Source: Phragmites australis (taxonomy: Eukaryota > Streptophyta > Magnoliopsida > Poales > Poaceae). From it: a stretch of 64,000 nucleotides of DNA. The stretch's first letter is position 1; each line of letters opens with the position of its first letter. The stretch is taken from NCBI RefSeq assembly GCF_958298935.1, contig NC_084942.1, forward strand, positions 8,563,501-8,627,500, read 5' to 3'. A program made the translations under genes and the position numbers. This document shows, one piece after another, positions 48,380 through 59,263 of the stretch. Below the pieces are notes generated by a model. The model was not told the origin of the DNA, did no database searches, and saw only the letters and a program-made list of their open reading frames with translations.

Positions 48380-48577
48380 TGCGGCGGCGGCGGCCGGGTT
48401 TCTGTCTAGTTTTCTTTCCCCTTCTCTGTTTTTTCTTTTTGTTTTTTGAGAGGAGGTAGAACTGAGAGGGGAAGCCGGAAGGTTCTTCTGATGTATTGGT
48501 GGGAGAGCTCACAGTGCTCTTGGATCAATAATTGACGTTCAAGATCTGCCTCTTAGAGAGATGGGAGAAGCTACGTG

Positions 48578-48586
48578 TATTTATAG
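48578..48586 (-). promoter_or_regulatory. TATA box of the RsfS gene
   Basis: The minus strand reads CTATAAATA, about 200 bp upstream of the RsfS ATG. Transcription would start near 48550, giving a 5'UTR of about 170 nt. Position and sequence are typical of plant promoters. Confidence 0.55.
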
Positions 48587-48589
48587 TGG

Positions 48590-50100
48590 GTTTGTTTGGG
48601 AGAGTTTTAGCTCCCTTCAAACTTCACTGTAAATTTAGATAGAGTCCTTCAGACACACTAGTTTTATTTATTCGTAGATTAGCTAACTCTATGAATAGTC
48701 TCTTCCGTAGTTTATTTTGGTGGAGTAATTAAAGAGGTACTCGACATACCTTATTTTCAAATGTCCTCACGGGAGCTAGGGGTAATTATGTTACTGTCAC
48801 TAAGGTAATTTCATGTTCAAAAACCTATAAATATGTATTTAAGCATAATCATGCAACATAAGCAGCATATTTAATTTTGAGTAATTTTATTTTTAAGTAT
48901 TAGAGCACCTCGGTTTGGGTAATAAAAAGATAGAAATAATAGAATTTACAGTTGAAATATCTTGTTTCTCTGACGCATATGACCTACTAAAGTTGGCCAA
49001 CCACCCCCTCCCTCTCCCTCAGCTGCAGCCCCGCCCCCTCACTCCTCCCCCACGCCTCCTCACCCTCTCTTCCAGTCGAAACAGCAGCAGGAGTTGATGC
49101 TCCCCCTCTCTCTCAAGCTCTCCCTCATTCTCCCACCAAAATCCCTCTTCAAAGAGCCAAATCAATATATGCATGTCACACCAAGGCGTTCCCTAACTCA
49201 TTATCTTCCCATCCATCCAATTCTTCCACTCAAGCATGAAGGATTCGAACCGTTCTTGACCTCTTTTGGTGTTTTTGATATTTGGGGCTAATTAGAGGAG
49301 TTCATATGAGTAGGAGCTAGGAAAACTCGTGTTGTAGAGTTTGTGGATGAAGGATAGAACCTATGTGCTAGTACAAAACCCTTTTTCCTTGGATTGGTGA
49401 GGTTTGTGCAAATCGAATCGACCAAAGTTCCTCACAGAACCCATGTTCTGCCCGAACCCGGAAGTTCCGAGTTCAACCCAGAAGTTCCGGGTAAACCAAA
49501 TTGAATTATACTCAGAAAATCGTGTTGGTTTAGTGTGTAAATTGAGTCTAGAACCCTTGGGCTAGTTCATACACATGTTTATGTAGGACATATTTAACAT
49601 GCAAGGTGAATCGGCAAGGAAATCAACAAGAACACGTTTTCTTTAAGAACCCGAAAGTTTCAGGTTTGCAACGCAAAAGTTCCTGGTGATCCTAGTTAGA
49701 GCTAACTGAGAACCTCAATCCAGAAATTTTGGGTATAGCATGGAAGTTCCGGGTAATTCGAATCAACTCTAACTGAGCATTCTCGCTCGGAGCCTCACCC
49801 AGAGCATCCGACCCAACCCGGAAGTTCCGGATATAACTTGAAAGTTCCGGATTGATCCAATTTAGGATTAATCGAGCACCCTCATTCGGAAGTAAACCCG
49901 AATATTCTGGCCCAACCCGGAGATTCTAACCTCAACCTGGAACCTTCGAGTCAAACAAGAAGTGGCAACCTGCGGACCCCCACCCGGAGGTTAACCCAAA
50001 AGTTCTAAGTTCAACCTGGAACTTCCAGATTCTGTCAGAGTTTCCGAACTTATTAGATTGTAAACTTCGTTAATCTTTCGTATGTCTTGTACTTTTAACT
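48590..50100. repeat. Repeat-derived stretch with dense GGAAGTTCC motifs (49448-50030)
   Basis: From 49448 to 50030 the words CCGGAAGTTCCG, CCAGAAGTTCCGGG and variants recur a dozen or so times, often as near-palindromes. The same style occurs at 23640-23830. This is probably the body of a long LTR whose right end is at 51784. 48590-49440 shows no gene. Confidence 0.45.
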
Positions 50101-51784
50101 TGTTGTTATGCATCTTGTGGCATAAATCTTTGTATTTCTTTCATGCTTATCATTACATGTGTTCTTTAGAGAACGAAGAATCGGAGTGTGACACGGGCGT
50201 GATCGAGGGTGGTCTGGAATTCTGTGAATGTTGCACAGGTAACATCAGGTAGACGCCGGAGTAGCAAGGCAAGCATCTAAGCATACTCTACCTACTATTT
50301 TGGATCATGTGGTGTCTAAGTGATAAATTATGCCATATGTATGTTGTGCATGTTAGTGAGTCGGTGTTAGAAAATGGTGGGTAGCTCCTATGTTGATGCA
50401 TTTGCTCCTACCTTGGTTATTTGATGTTTCATATCCTTGTAACCTGGGCTCAATGATGTGGCTGTCTAACTTAAAAATCGAGATGCTTAGCAGGGCATTA
50501 GATCATCAGTAGAAGTTAAGCGGTGGAATGTGCCATCATTTGTGAGCTATAGGTTTAATTATTATTCATAATGATAATAATAATGATGGGTTGATGAGTG
50601 GTGAGAATGAGACGTGATGTGGGTGGTGCTATGGGTAGGTCGGGAGAGAAACCCGAATGCCATTGACTGCTTGCATCGGTTAAGTACTGTCCATCGGTGC
50701 CGTTGGCTTTAACACTTTTCGTACTAACCGTATTTCGATCTAATGGTCGGATAAGCCGATTATCATACGCCATGCTAACACTTGTCGTGCGTCCCTATGA
50801 CGTGTAATAGAAAAAAAATAATATTAGAAGCAAGATGGCAGGGAGCTGGAGGTATCCGGCACATGCTCGCGGTAACCTTGGTGCCATAGGGGGATGTGCA
50901 AGTGGGTAGTTTCTAGTATGAAAAAAGGTTGACATGAGTACACCTTTGTGTGGTCCTATGTGATCACGCAAACTGAATGGTTCTCGAGTCGTGTGGGTAA
51001 AGATGTACACCTATATGGTGTAAAAATAATTTGAATTTTCGTGCTCTCGTTCATAAGCATGCTTCTGTCCATCTGCATTGGTCGTAGAGTCACAAATGTG
51101 AGATGATATTGTATGGTATGTTGGGATGTAGTTGACATGGTTGTATTCTCAGATATATTTATGATGGTTCGAGTTACATATGTTTATATCACTGTTTACA
51201 TGATAGAATGGTATAGGTGGTCATGTCTAGATGCTTACATATTTATGTCAAAAATTGCTTTAGCATGTGAATCTACTTAACCTTTGTGGCCGTTCCTTGC
51301 TAATCATCCAAATGCATGATTTTTGGAGTTGGATTATTTATATATATACTTATTACGGATTAAGTCTTGCGAGTACCTTCATACTCGTCTCCTTCGTACT
51401 CACGCTGCTCTTTCAAGTTCTGCAGCCGATGTAGCTGGCGGGTATGAGTAGTGCAAACTACTCAATTGGAGAGTTTTTTGGTGCTGCCTCAGAGCAATGA
51501 CTTCACCCACTATTTGTTGTCAATAGATTTTGTTTTCTGTTGCGTAGTGTCTTGTAAATGTTTATGGCAACATAATAACTTAATGACATGTAATCTATTT
51601 TAATTACTCGCTCTTTCTTAAACTTTGTTGTGATGACCTATTTGAGAAGGTGTGTGTTCCGATCTTGAGCACAAAATATATGTCGGGACTACTGGAATGG
51701 TATTCTGGTTAATTATTGCAGTCATGATTATGGAAATGATCAACTTAATAATTAATTAGAATATTATTGAAACGGTTCCTCACA
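50100..51784 (+). mobile_element. Right part of the 5' LTR of the Ty3/gypsy element
   Basis: The sequence ends CCTCACA at 51784, followed at once by a degenerate primer-binding site. Left boundary unresolved; it may include the GGAAGTTCC-rich stretch. No coding region. The LTR belongs in orientation and position to the gag-pol remnant at 52.8-56.9 kb. Confidence 0.45.
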
Positions 51785-51787
51785 GCG

Positions 51788-51799
51788 TGATATCAGAGT
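51788..51799 (+). other. Degenerate tRNA-iMet primer-binding site
   Basis: TGATATCAGAGT resembles the usual TGGTATCAGAGC of gypsy and copia elements (two differences) and sits three bases after the LTR end. Confidence 0.55.
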
Positions 51800-52866
51800 A
51801 AGGTTTAATGAAGTAGCCTAAAATGCTTAGGATGTGGGTTAATAAAATATGTCAACATCATTGAAGCAACCTAGTAAAGTTTATCTTTAGATCCTAAGTG
51901 TTTGCTCTACTTTATTCCTCATCTTATCTTAGATTCTGTCATACCTCTTTTTATTGATAACTTGTTAAAATCTTGATCCCTAACTCGTCTCCTTAATGGG
52001 TTAAGGATAGTCGCTTTGGGCAAATGATTCTAAGTTGGTGAAGATGAGAGAAGTGTGATGGGGCATAGTTTCCTTTTATGCCCCGAAGTGTAACATATTG
52101 TTGTGTGCTGCACCTATATTGTTTGTTTCTGCATTATGTTGTTCCTTATTAGGTTGTCTTTAAAAATTTTATTGCATTGACGGAATCAACGAAGAAGGTA
52201 AGAAGGTAAGGAACGTATCCCGATGGTAATAAATATCAGGGGCTCAACCAGTGCGAGGTAGTGGCCCGGTGTGTCCCATACGATGATGGTATGGGAAGTT
52301 AATACGTTAGCAATAATGTATGAACATCTATCATACAATGGTAGTTATGGTCGTCTACCCATGTGCTATTACATGGGTGTCCCGTAAGGCGATGGTACGA
52401 GAAGTGAATACGTTGACAACAACGTATGAGACGTCGCTTGTGCGGTGAGTTGCACAAGCACCATTCATGCAGACACTTTTTTGTTTTCTTCTCGCGCAAA
52501 TGGTGATGATGGGTGGGTTGATATATGCATGCCTGTGATGATTATGATCTTGGTGATTGTTGAGGAGAGATGCACTAAAGAAAGAAATATGTAGATAGGG
52601 ATCGAGCATATTTTTCATTTCCTATCTCTCATTTGGTACGCAGTTACATATCATGGGTTTTAAGGAGCCCGCCTGCATTCGTGCTGATTTACACGTTCCT
52701 TCTTAGTCTAAATTCCCATTTATATCTCCCTTGTCAAGATCTTGTCGTCATTAAGCTTGCGATTGACGGTAGGATGAGGACCTGCAAAAATCTTAGAGAC
52801 CTTCTTGAGGGTTCTAATGAGAACAATCTAGTGTCGCCTCCATTGCTGAGCAAAGCGGATGTGCTA
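51800..52866 (+). other. Untranslated leader region of the gypsy element
   Basis: Between primer site and gag. It contains a diverged duplication of GATGGTA(T/C)G(A/G)GAAGT(T/G)AATACGTT near 52283 and 52392. No gene. Confidence 0.4.
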
Positions 52867-53745
52867 ATGCAGATTGAGAAAAACCGTCAAGCGCAGAAGT
52901 CTCTCCTCGAAGCTCTCATGCATAACATGGCTCCTCAAGAGGAGGTGGAGCCGGACGCCGCGATGACTTCTCGGATTTTCTTTGGACTCAGCCACCCACC
53001 TTCACTCGTGCTGAGGATCCACTTGACGCCGATCATTGGCTCCGTACCATCAAGCAGAAACTCACGCTTCTCCGGTGCGAGGACCATGAGAAGATTATCT
53101 TCACCACCCATCAACTTCAGGGTGCCGCTGGTGTGTGGTGGACCAACTATCTCTCCATGCACACCGCCAATCACCGGGTATTTTAGGCGGAGTTCCGCCA
53201 GACCTTTTGTGACTATCACATTCCCAAGGGGTTGATGAAAATGAAAATCAAGAAGCCGGAATTCCTGGAACTCCAGTAGAGAGGAAAGTCTATCATGGAG
53301 TACGTGTAGATGTTCAATCACCATGCACAATATGCATCAGAAGATGTCAACACCGATGAGAAGAAACAATATTGTTTTGTGAATGACCTCTCAGCCAAGA
53401 TGCAAGACCACTTGTTGGCTCATGAGTTCACTGATTTCAACAAGTTGGTGAGCACCCCTTTCACGGTCGAGTTTAAGATAAAGAACCACCAAGAGGAGAA
53501 GAAGCGCAAGAGGGTCCCATCACCTTCCATAGGGGGGGGGGAAGCTACCAACGTCCATGGATGGAGAGTCAACCTCCTCCATCTCTAATAGCGACTTCGG
53601 CTGCTCCACGACCAATGTGGGTAGTTTGACATCCGTCCTCCTCTTTGCAAGGGTAACCTCCAAGACCCGTAGGATCGCAAGGGAGTGTGATGGGTGGCCT
53701 CAGTAGCCCATGTTACAACTATGTTCATGTAGACCACTTTGCGCG
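52867..53745 (+). pseudogene. Ty3/gypsy gag remnant (5' part up to the zinc knuckle)
   Basis: Begins with MQIEKNRQAQKSLLEALMHN. A frameshift near 52960 leads into the capsid core: an HWLRTIKQKLTLLRCEDHEK block, then QGAAGVWWTNY, a TAG, EFRQTFCDYHIPKG and, further on, ALKA-less sequence to an EEKKRKR basic stretch near 53510. More stops lie at about 53278 and 53307. The zinc knuckle starts with TGT at 53711 and has tyrosine for its second cysteine. A solo LTR interrupts it at 53746 before the last cysteine. The gag protein would form the particle and bind RNA. Confidence 0.8.
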
Positions 53746-54143
53746 TGTCGGAGGATGAACTCCACAAGCGGGGATCCGGAGGGACCCCTTTGAGATTCAG
53801 TCGGGGGGATGATTCTGAGTCTACCTCGTACGTGAAATAAATGACGAGTAAATGAGATGCAGGTGGAGTGGACGATCGGATGCAAGAGGAAATAAATGCT
53901 CAGGGGATTTTAGACAGGTTTGGGCCGCACGGAGTGTAATACCCTACTCCTGTGTGTATTCTATAAATGCTCTGAGAATGCCTCTCTGAGGATCTATTGT
54001 GTTACAAGGATGTCTGTTTAAGTCTAGAGCTTAGTTAGCTTGTCTCGGTCCTCAAGAAGCCGTTATCTTCTAAACCTGTGCTTGATCTGCAGCGAGTTCC
54101 GATCTCCCTCGCTTGGTCCATCTATCCGGGGAGCCCGCCCCCC

Positions 54144-54150
54144 TTTTATA
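54144..54150 (-). promoter_or_regulatory. LTR TATA box
   Basis: TATAAAA on the minus strand between GC-rich flanks. It sets the orientation of the solo LTR, with transcription expected to start near 54118 going toward lower coordinates. Confidence 0.65.
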
Positions 54151-54654
54151 CCCCGTCGGGGCGGTTAGCGTGCCCAGAAAGGATGACGCAAGTTCCAAGG
54201 CGCCATAAATGGAAAGCAACCATCATGGGCTATAGTTTGATGTTACGGGGGGGGGGGTGTTGAAAACGCGCCCCCGTCCAGTCTTGTCGTCATCATCCCG
54301 CTTTTCAGCGGGTGCAGTGGGGAGGGCCCACCGGGCAGCCACCAAGCAGCCCCGCGTGCCCGCCCGGTCAGAGCGAGCCTGACACAGCAGAGCGGCAGGC
54401 GATATGCCTCGAGCCTTGCGATGTTATCCTGAGGCGCGCTGGATGATGCGCGATGGGACCCGCCGAATTAAATGTCGCCACGCCTCCCTGCCAGGGAGTG
54501 GCAGGGGCTGACAGCAGGCGTGAGGGGAGTTGTTGGAAGTGACAGGTCACGCGCCCTCTTAAATGCAGCATCGGGCCTCTCACCAATTGACACCTCACCG
54601 TTGAGCCCCTATGGGGACCACTGACGAAGGACTTCTCAGGTCCTCGGGGAACTG

Positions 54655-55115
54655 TGAGTGCTCGGGGACTACTGTTCATAGCCCCGAGCACTCTCTCCCG
54701 GAAATGCCCTTTCTGGGTCATCAGGGAACTCGGGTGCTCAGGGACCACTGTTCATGGCCCCGAGCATCCTCTCCCAGAACTGTGCCTGCTCGGGTCATCG
54801 GGGAACTCGGATGCTCGGGGACCACTATTCATGGTCCCGAGCGCCCTCTCCCAGAACTTGTACTTGCTCGGGTCATCGGGGAACTCGGGTGCTCAAGGAC
54901 CACTGTTCATGGCCCCGAGCGTCCTCTCCCGGAACTTTAGTCTTTTGGGATCTTCGGGGAACTCGGGTACTCGAGGACCACTGTTCATGGCCCCGAGCAC
55001 CCTCTCCTGGAACTTGGACTTCTCGGATCTTCGGGGAACTTGGGTACTCGGGGACCATTGTTCATGGCCCCGAGCACCCTCTCTCGGAACTTGGACTTCT
55101 CAGACCTCGGGGTGG
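54655..55115. repeat. 76-78-bp minisatellite, six copies, in the LTR
   Basis: The word CA(C/T)TGTTCATGG(C/T)CCCGAGC or close variants anchors units at 54671, 54747, 54824, 54902, 54980 and 55057, spaced 76, 77, 78, 78 and 77 bp. Units also share GGGGAACTCGGGTGCTCGGG. Given the minus orientation it lies in U3, upstream of the LTR TATA box. Confidence 0.9.
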
Positions 55116-55198
55116 TAATCCCTGAGGGAGGACGCCACGTGGCACTCTGCTGTCCTAGCCTCGGGACTCGGGGACCCCTGGTTCCCATGTCACCGACA

Positions 55199-56895
55199 GC
55201 GCGGGTTTGCCCTTTTTCGAAGCTGGGAGCCATGGTGACTGCTCCAAGGCCTTCACTGTTAGCTTAGCCTGCTCCACAAGCTTCCAAGATGGCCCACGTT
55301 CCCAAGCGTGGCCAAGTGAACCACATCACCACCGAGGAAGCTCGAGAGGATGACAGTGTGCTCATCGGTACACTACTTGTGAATTCTCACCCTACAGTCA
55401 TACTTTTCAATTCTGGTGCATCTCATTTATTCATCAAGGAAGGTTATGTCTTGAGTCACAATATGGTCACTCAGATCCTACATTCTTCATTCCATATCGA
55501 TGCGCCCGGTGCTAAGTTGTAAACCAATCGGTTTGTTCCTTTGGTTAAGATTCTTATTGAAGGAGTTTCATTCTCTGCAAATTTGATCCTGCTTGATACT
55601 AGAGGAGTGATTGTCATATTAGGAATGAATTGACTAACCCAATATGGTGCTCATATTGATTGCACCAAGAGGGTTGTTTCTCTCAAAAAATACAAGTAGT
55701 GTGCAGATTTCTCTTCACCTTGGAGAGGATGGTCCCACACTTATATGCCTTGATGAGTGTGGCATCCCTGAGTATTCTGGATATTCCTATGGTCTGTGAG
55801 TTTTTTATGTCTTCCCAGATAAATTACCATGAATGCCATCCGACCGAGAAGTAGAATTCTCTATTGAGCTTTTACCTGATATGTCTCCGATTTTGAAGAG
55901 GTCTTATCGGATGCCTCCAAATGAATCGGCAGAGATGAAGAAGCAGATTCAGATGTTGCTCTCAAACGGTTTATTTGTTCGATCTCCTCACCTTGGGGAT
56001 GCCCGATGCTTTTTGTGAAGAAGAAGGACTAAATTTTGCGGATGTGTGTTGATTACCTTCCGTTGAATGAGGTCACCATCAAGAATAAGTATCCACTTCC
56101 TCGAATTGACATTCTATTCAATTAGTTTACTGGTGCCGATGTTTCTCCAAGATTGATTTGAGATTGGGCTATCACCAAATAAAGATCTGACTAGAGGATA
56201 TTCCAAAAACGACTTTCTCTACCTGTTACGGACTCTATGAGTATACCGTTATGTCCTTCGGCCTAACCAATGCACTGGTATTCTTTATGTATTTTATGAA
56301 TACAGTCTTCATGGAGGAACTCGACAAGTTTGTCATGGTATTCATTGATGATATCTTATCTACTCCAAGACTGAAGCAGAACATGCAAATCATCTCTGAG
56401 TTGTTCTTGGCCGACTACGAGATCACAGATTCTATGCCAAGTTCAGCAAGTGCGAGTTCAAGCTTACAAAAGTCACTTTTCTAGGTCATGTATTATGTGA
56501 GAATGGAGTCATTGTTGACCTGAGCAAAGTACAAGAAGTCCTCAATTAGGTTCAACCCAAGAATGTCACCGACATCTGGAGTTTTCTCGGACTCGTGGGT
56601 TATTACCGCTTGTTCATCGAGAACTTCTCCAAGATTTCTAAGCCCATGACTAAGCTTTTGAAGCAAGAGAGTGTATTCGAGTGGTCAGGTGAATGTGAGT
56701 CGGCTTTTCCAAACCTTGAAGAAACTGCTCATGACCGCTTCTATTCTTGCTCAGCCTGAAGTGGACAAGGGTTTCGACATCTATTGTGATATTTTCTGTA
56801 TAGGCCTTAGATGTGTTCTCATACAAGAAGGCCGAGTTTTTGCTTACACTTCACGCCAGTTGAAGCGACATGAAGAGAACTACCCAAATCATTAG
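55199..56895 (+). pseudogene. Ty3/gypsy pol remnant (protease, RT, start of RNase H)
   Basis: Continues the gag frame after the solo LTR (last zinc-knuckle cysteine TGC at 55208-55210). Protease (55289-55520): the active site reads FNSGASHLFI, asparagine replacing the catalytic aspartate. RT: a SIELLPDMSPILKRSYRMP block at 55857, [20 protein letters not shown] at 56041, MSFGLTNA at 56251 and FIDDIL at 56341. RNase H: FDIYCD at about 56775 and [17 protein letters not shown] at about 56842-56892. Stops and frameshifts are frequent. No integrase follows, because the sequence switches to a CACTA transposase fragment. Confidence 0.85.
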
Positions 56896-57591
56896 CTAAA
56901 AATTGAGGAATATAAGGTTTGCTTTGAGCACATATGGAATGAATCTATTCAGTAACATGAGCAACCAACATAGCACTTGGTTACTTATTCTTTGTATCTA
57001 TAATCTTCCACCTTGGCTTTATATGAAGCAGAAGTATCTTATAATGTCCCTGTTAATCCAAGGTCCGAGGCAACCTAGTAATGATATTAATGTGCCCCTA
57101 AGACCATTGGTGAATGATTTCAAACTACTGTGGTTTGAAGGTCTAGAGGTATGGGATCAATATAAGCTAGAGTAATGCACTCTACGTGCCATGTTGGTCA
57201 GCACCATCAATGATTTTTCGGCCTTCAGTAATATGTCAAGTTAGACTACAAGAGGAGGCAAAACCTACCCCAAATTATTGGATGATACCGAGAGTGTGTG
57301 GCTGAGCCAGTTGAGGAAAACTTTTTTCATACGTCATCAATGATTCCTTTACTATTCTCACAAATATTGGTTCATGTAGAAAGAATTTGATAGTACAAAG
57401 GAGCATGGTTTAGCTCTATGTAATTTCAGTGAGAAAGAGGTCTATGAGATGGTTAAAGACATCAATGTTGTTCTTAGAAAGAGAAGGCGTTCTCCAAATG
57501 GAAAGGTCATGTGGAAAAAGAAATCAATCTTCTAGGAGTTACTTTATTGGGCATAGTTAGATGTTTGTCATTGCATCGATGCCATGCCTGT
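56896..57591 (+). pseudogene. CACTA (En/Spm) TNP2-type transposase fragment
   Basis: Plus-strand frames match the transposase core of grass CACTA elements: FALSTYGMNLFSNMSNQHST at about 56914, CIYNLPPWLYMK near 56994, LIQGPRQPSND near 57054, LRAMLVSTINDFSAFSNMS near 57184, LLDDTESVWL near 57276, then MVKDINVV and MWKKKSIF near 57450-57525, ending with LDVCHCIDAM. One TAA falls near 57172 and several stops are in the last third. It begins where the gypsy RNase H stops and ends exactly at TGTGACAGCCC (57592). The intact protein would bind subterminal repeats and cut at CACTA termini. Confidence 0.85.
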
Positions 57592-59263
57592 GACAGCCCA
57601 TATTTCACACCATATAATAAATAAATAAATTCTCTCTCTTCTTTCTCTCCATCACGTCGCATAGCCATCGTCGCTGTCTCCACCTCTCTCACTAACTACC
57701 TCTCAGCGACCCAAGGACCCATCCCTTGCTCTTTGCTCCCTCCCTCGTCCTCCCTCTATCCTATAGCCACACCCATCCCATAGCCCTTAACCAATGGAGC
57801 CATGCATAGGAGGTCGTTGTAGCCATGCCTTCATCGATGCGAGTTGCACACTCCACCTCCCCATTTTGCCTCTCACTCCTAGAGCCACCATCCCTCTTCC
57901 CTTTTTGCTCCATCAAAATTGGCCACCACGGCCTCGAACCACACTCTCCAATGCCAACCACCGAGCTCCCATCCTTTCGCCGATGAGCACTACCTCCCCT
58001 CTCTCCCTCCCATTTCTCTCTCCACCCCGGATCCGAGCCGCACATGATCCCTAACTCACCCACCCATGTACCTATCCACCGTTGCCAACCTCCTTCACCT
58101 TCGTCAGCAAGGCGGCCAGTGACAAATTTGGTCCACCACCACATCTCCCCTCTGCCAGCCTTCTCTCCCTCGACCCGTCGCTTGTCGTCCCCCTCCTCCC
58201 TCCGTTCCTCTCTCCCTCTCTCTATTTCTCTCTCTGTCTCAGTTGAACCAATCAAGAGCTGACCACCCCACCTTATCTCTCTTTGTCTCTCTCTGTGTGT
58301 GAATCTGACAAGTGGGCCCCATCAAGTCTGAGCCGAGCCGAGATGTCGAACCAAGCCGAGTCATCGACCCAAGTTGATTGAGACAAGCCAAGCCATTTCT
58401 GATAACCTGGCAATGATATAGAGAAATACTGTTTAACGTCCAATGCCTTAAATAAGTATTTAATATGCTGACCAACTTAACCTCATCGAATCAACCCATG
58501 ACTAGAAAATACCTATTCAAAAACCAAAAAATCTGAGGATCAAAAAATCCCCATTCAATGACTGGAAAGCATCCTAGTCAGTTCTAGGCTAAAATCAATG
58601 TAATGCCTACTGTCATTGTTAGAGTTAGTTCAAGCCACCAACCTCCTGGGATACCAAATCGTGTGGCGGAGGAAAAGCAAAATTAAACTATGAAGTGGGC
58701 AATAATTGAGCACTGGTGGAAGCTTAACAATCTCTTCCACCACATACACCAAAACAAATCGAGGCATCCTAGTACAATCCCCAATCATCTTGCTCTATTC
58801 CACCCTATCGTACCAAGAAGCGACAATGACGATGACCTCCTCGGCCGCAGAGATGGCGGTCATGACCCTGGAGATGACGATGGCTACCACAACCTCCTCG
58901 ATGGTGGAGACGATAGCCATAACCTCGGTGACAGTGACAATGACCATGAACTCCTTGTCAACGGAGACTGCGGGCTAGACCTTGGTGTGTTACCCCTCTC
59001 TCTCTCTCGTATGTAGCTTCTAACTTGTGCATGCACTCATCCATAGGGAACAAAGATGGGGATAGGGAGCCTTTGAAAGCAAGTCATTGTAGGTCATCCT
59101 TTGATGGGGAACCCTTGTTGTTGTCTGCTGTGGGCACGGCCTGCACAAGGACCACACCGTCCTCCGTGGAGCATACTAAGGAGAGAATGATGCGGTGATG
59201 GATGAGAAGAGCAGTATGGAGATGGGAAGGGCAGCTAGGTGCGGCTGTCGCTGACAACCTCGA
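57592..59263 (+). mobile_element. LTR-like sequence cutting the CACTA fragment; contains a D/G-rich tandem repeat
   Basis: TGTGACAGCCCA at 57592 has the style of a grass gypsy LTR start and interrupts the transposase frame abruptly. The following CT-rich stretch (57630-58290) and AGTGGGCCCC word are also LTR-like. The right end is not defined. At 58815-58985 a degenerate repeat of about 54-60 bp encodes D, G, H and N-rich units on plus (GDDDGYHNLLDGGDD). No gene is supported. The retrotransposon at 59264 is inserted at its right edge. Confidence 0.35.

Larger units (their letters stand above)
53746..55198 (-). mobile_element. Solo LTR (1453 bp) inserted in the gypsy gag zinc knuckle
   Basis: Ends are TGTCGG (53746) and CCGACA (55193-55198), perfect 6-bp inverted termini. 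Flanks are perfect 5-bp duplications GCGCG (53741-53745 and 55199-55203). Removing the insert plus one GCGCG restores the host gag reading frame across the zinc knuckle. The LTR reads on the minus strand: TATAAAA lies at 54150-54144 in that orientation, and the GGAGTAGGGTATTAC word common in grass gypsy LTRs is downstream of it. No internal region or second LTR remains. Confidence 0.92.

Noticed and set aside
48003..48512. Long overlapping frames on both strands at the RsfS first exon
   Set aside because: GC-rich shadows of exon 1. Only the frame with the LPEVEKVLRDV and DYMVVATGRS blocks is conserved.
57592..57610. TGTGACAGCCC as the 3' LTR of the gypsy element at 52-57 kb
   Set aside because: Its TGTGA start pairs with the TCACA end at 51784, but no polypurine tract precedes it, a CACTA fragment lies between, and I could not align it with the 5' LTR.
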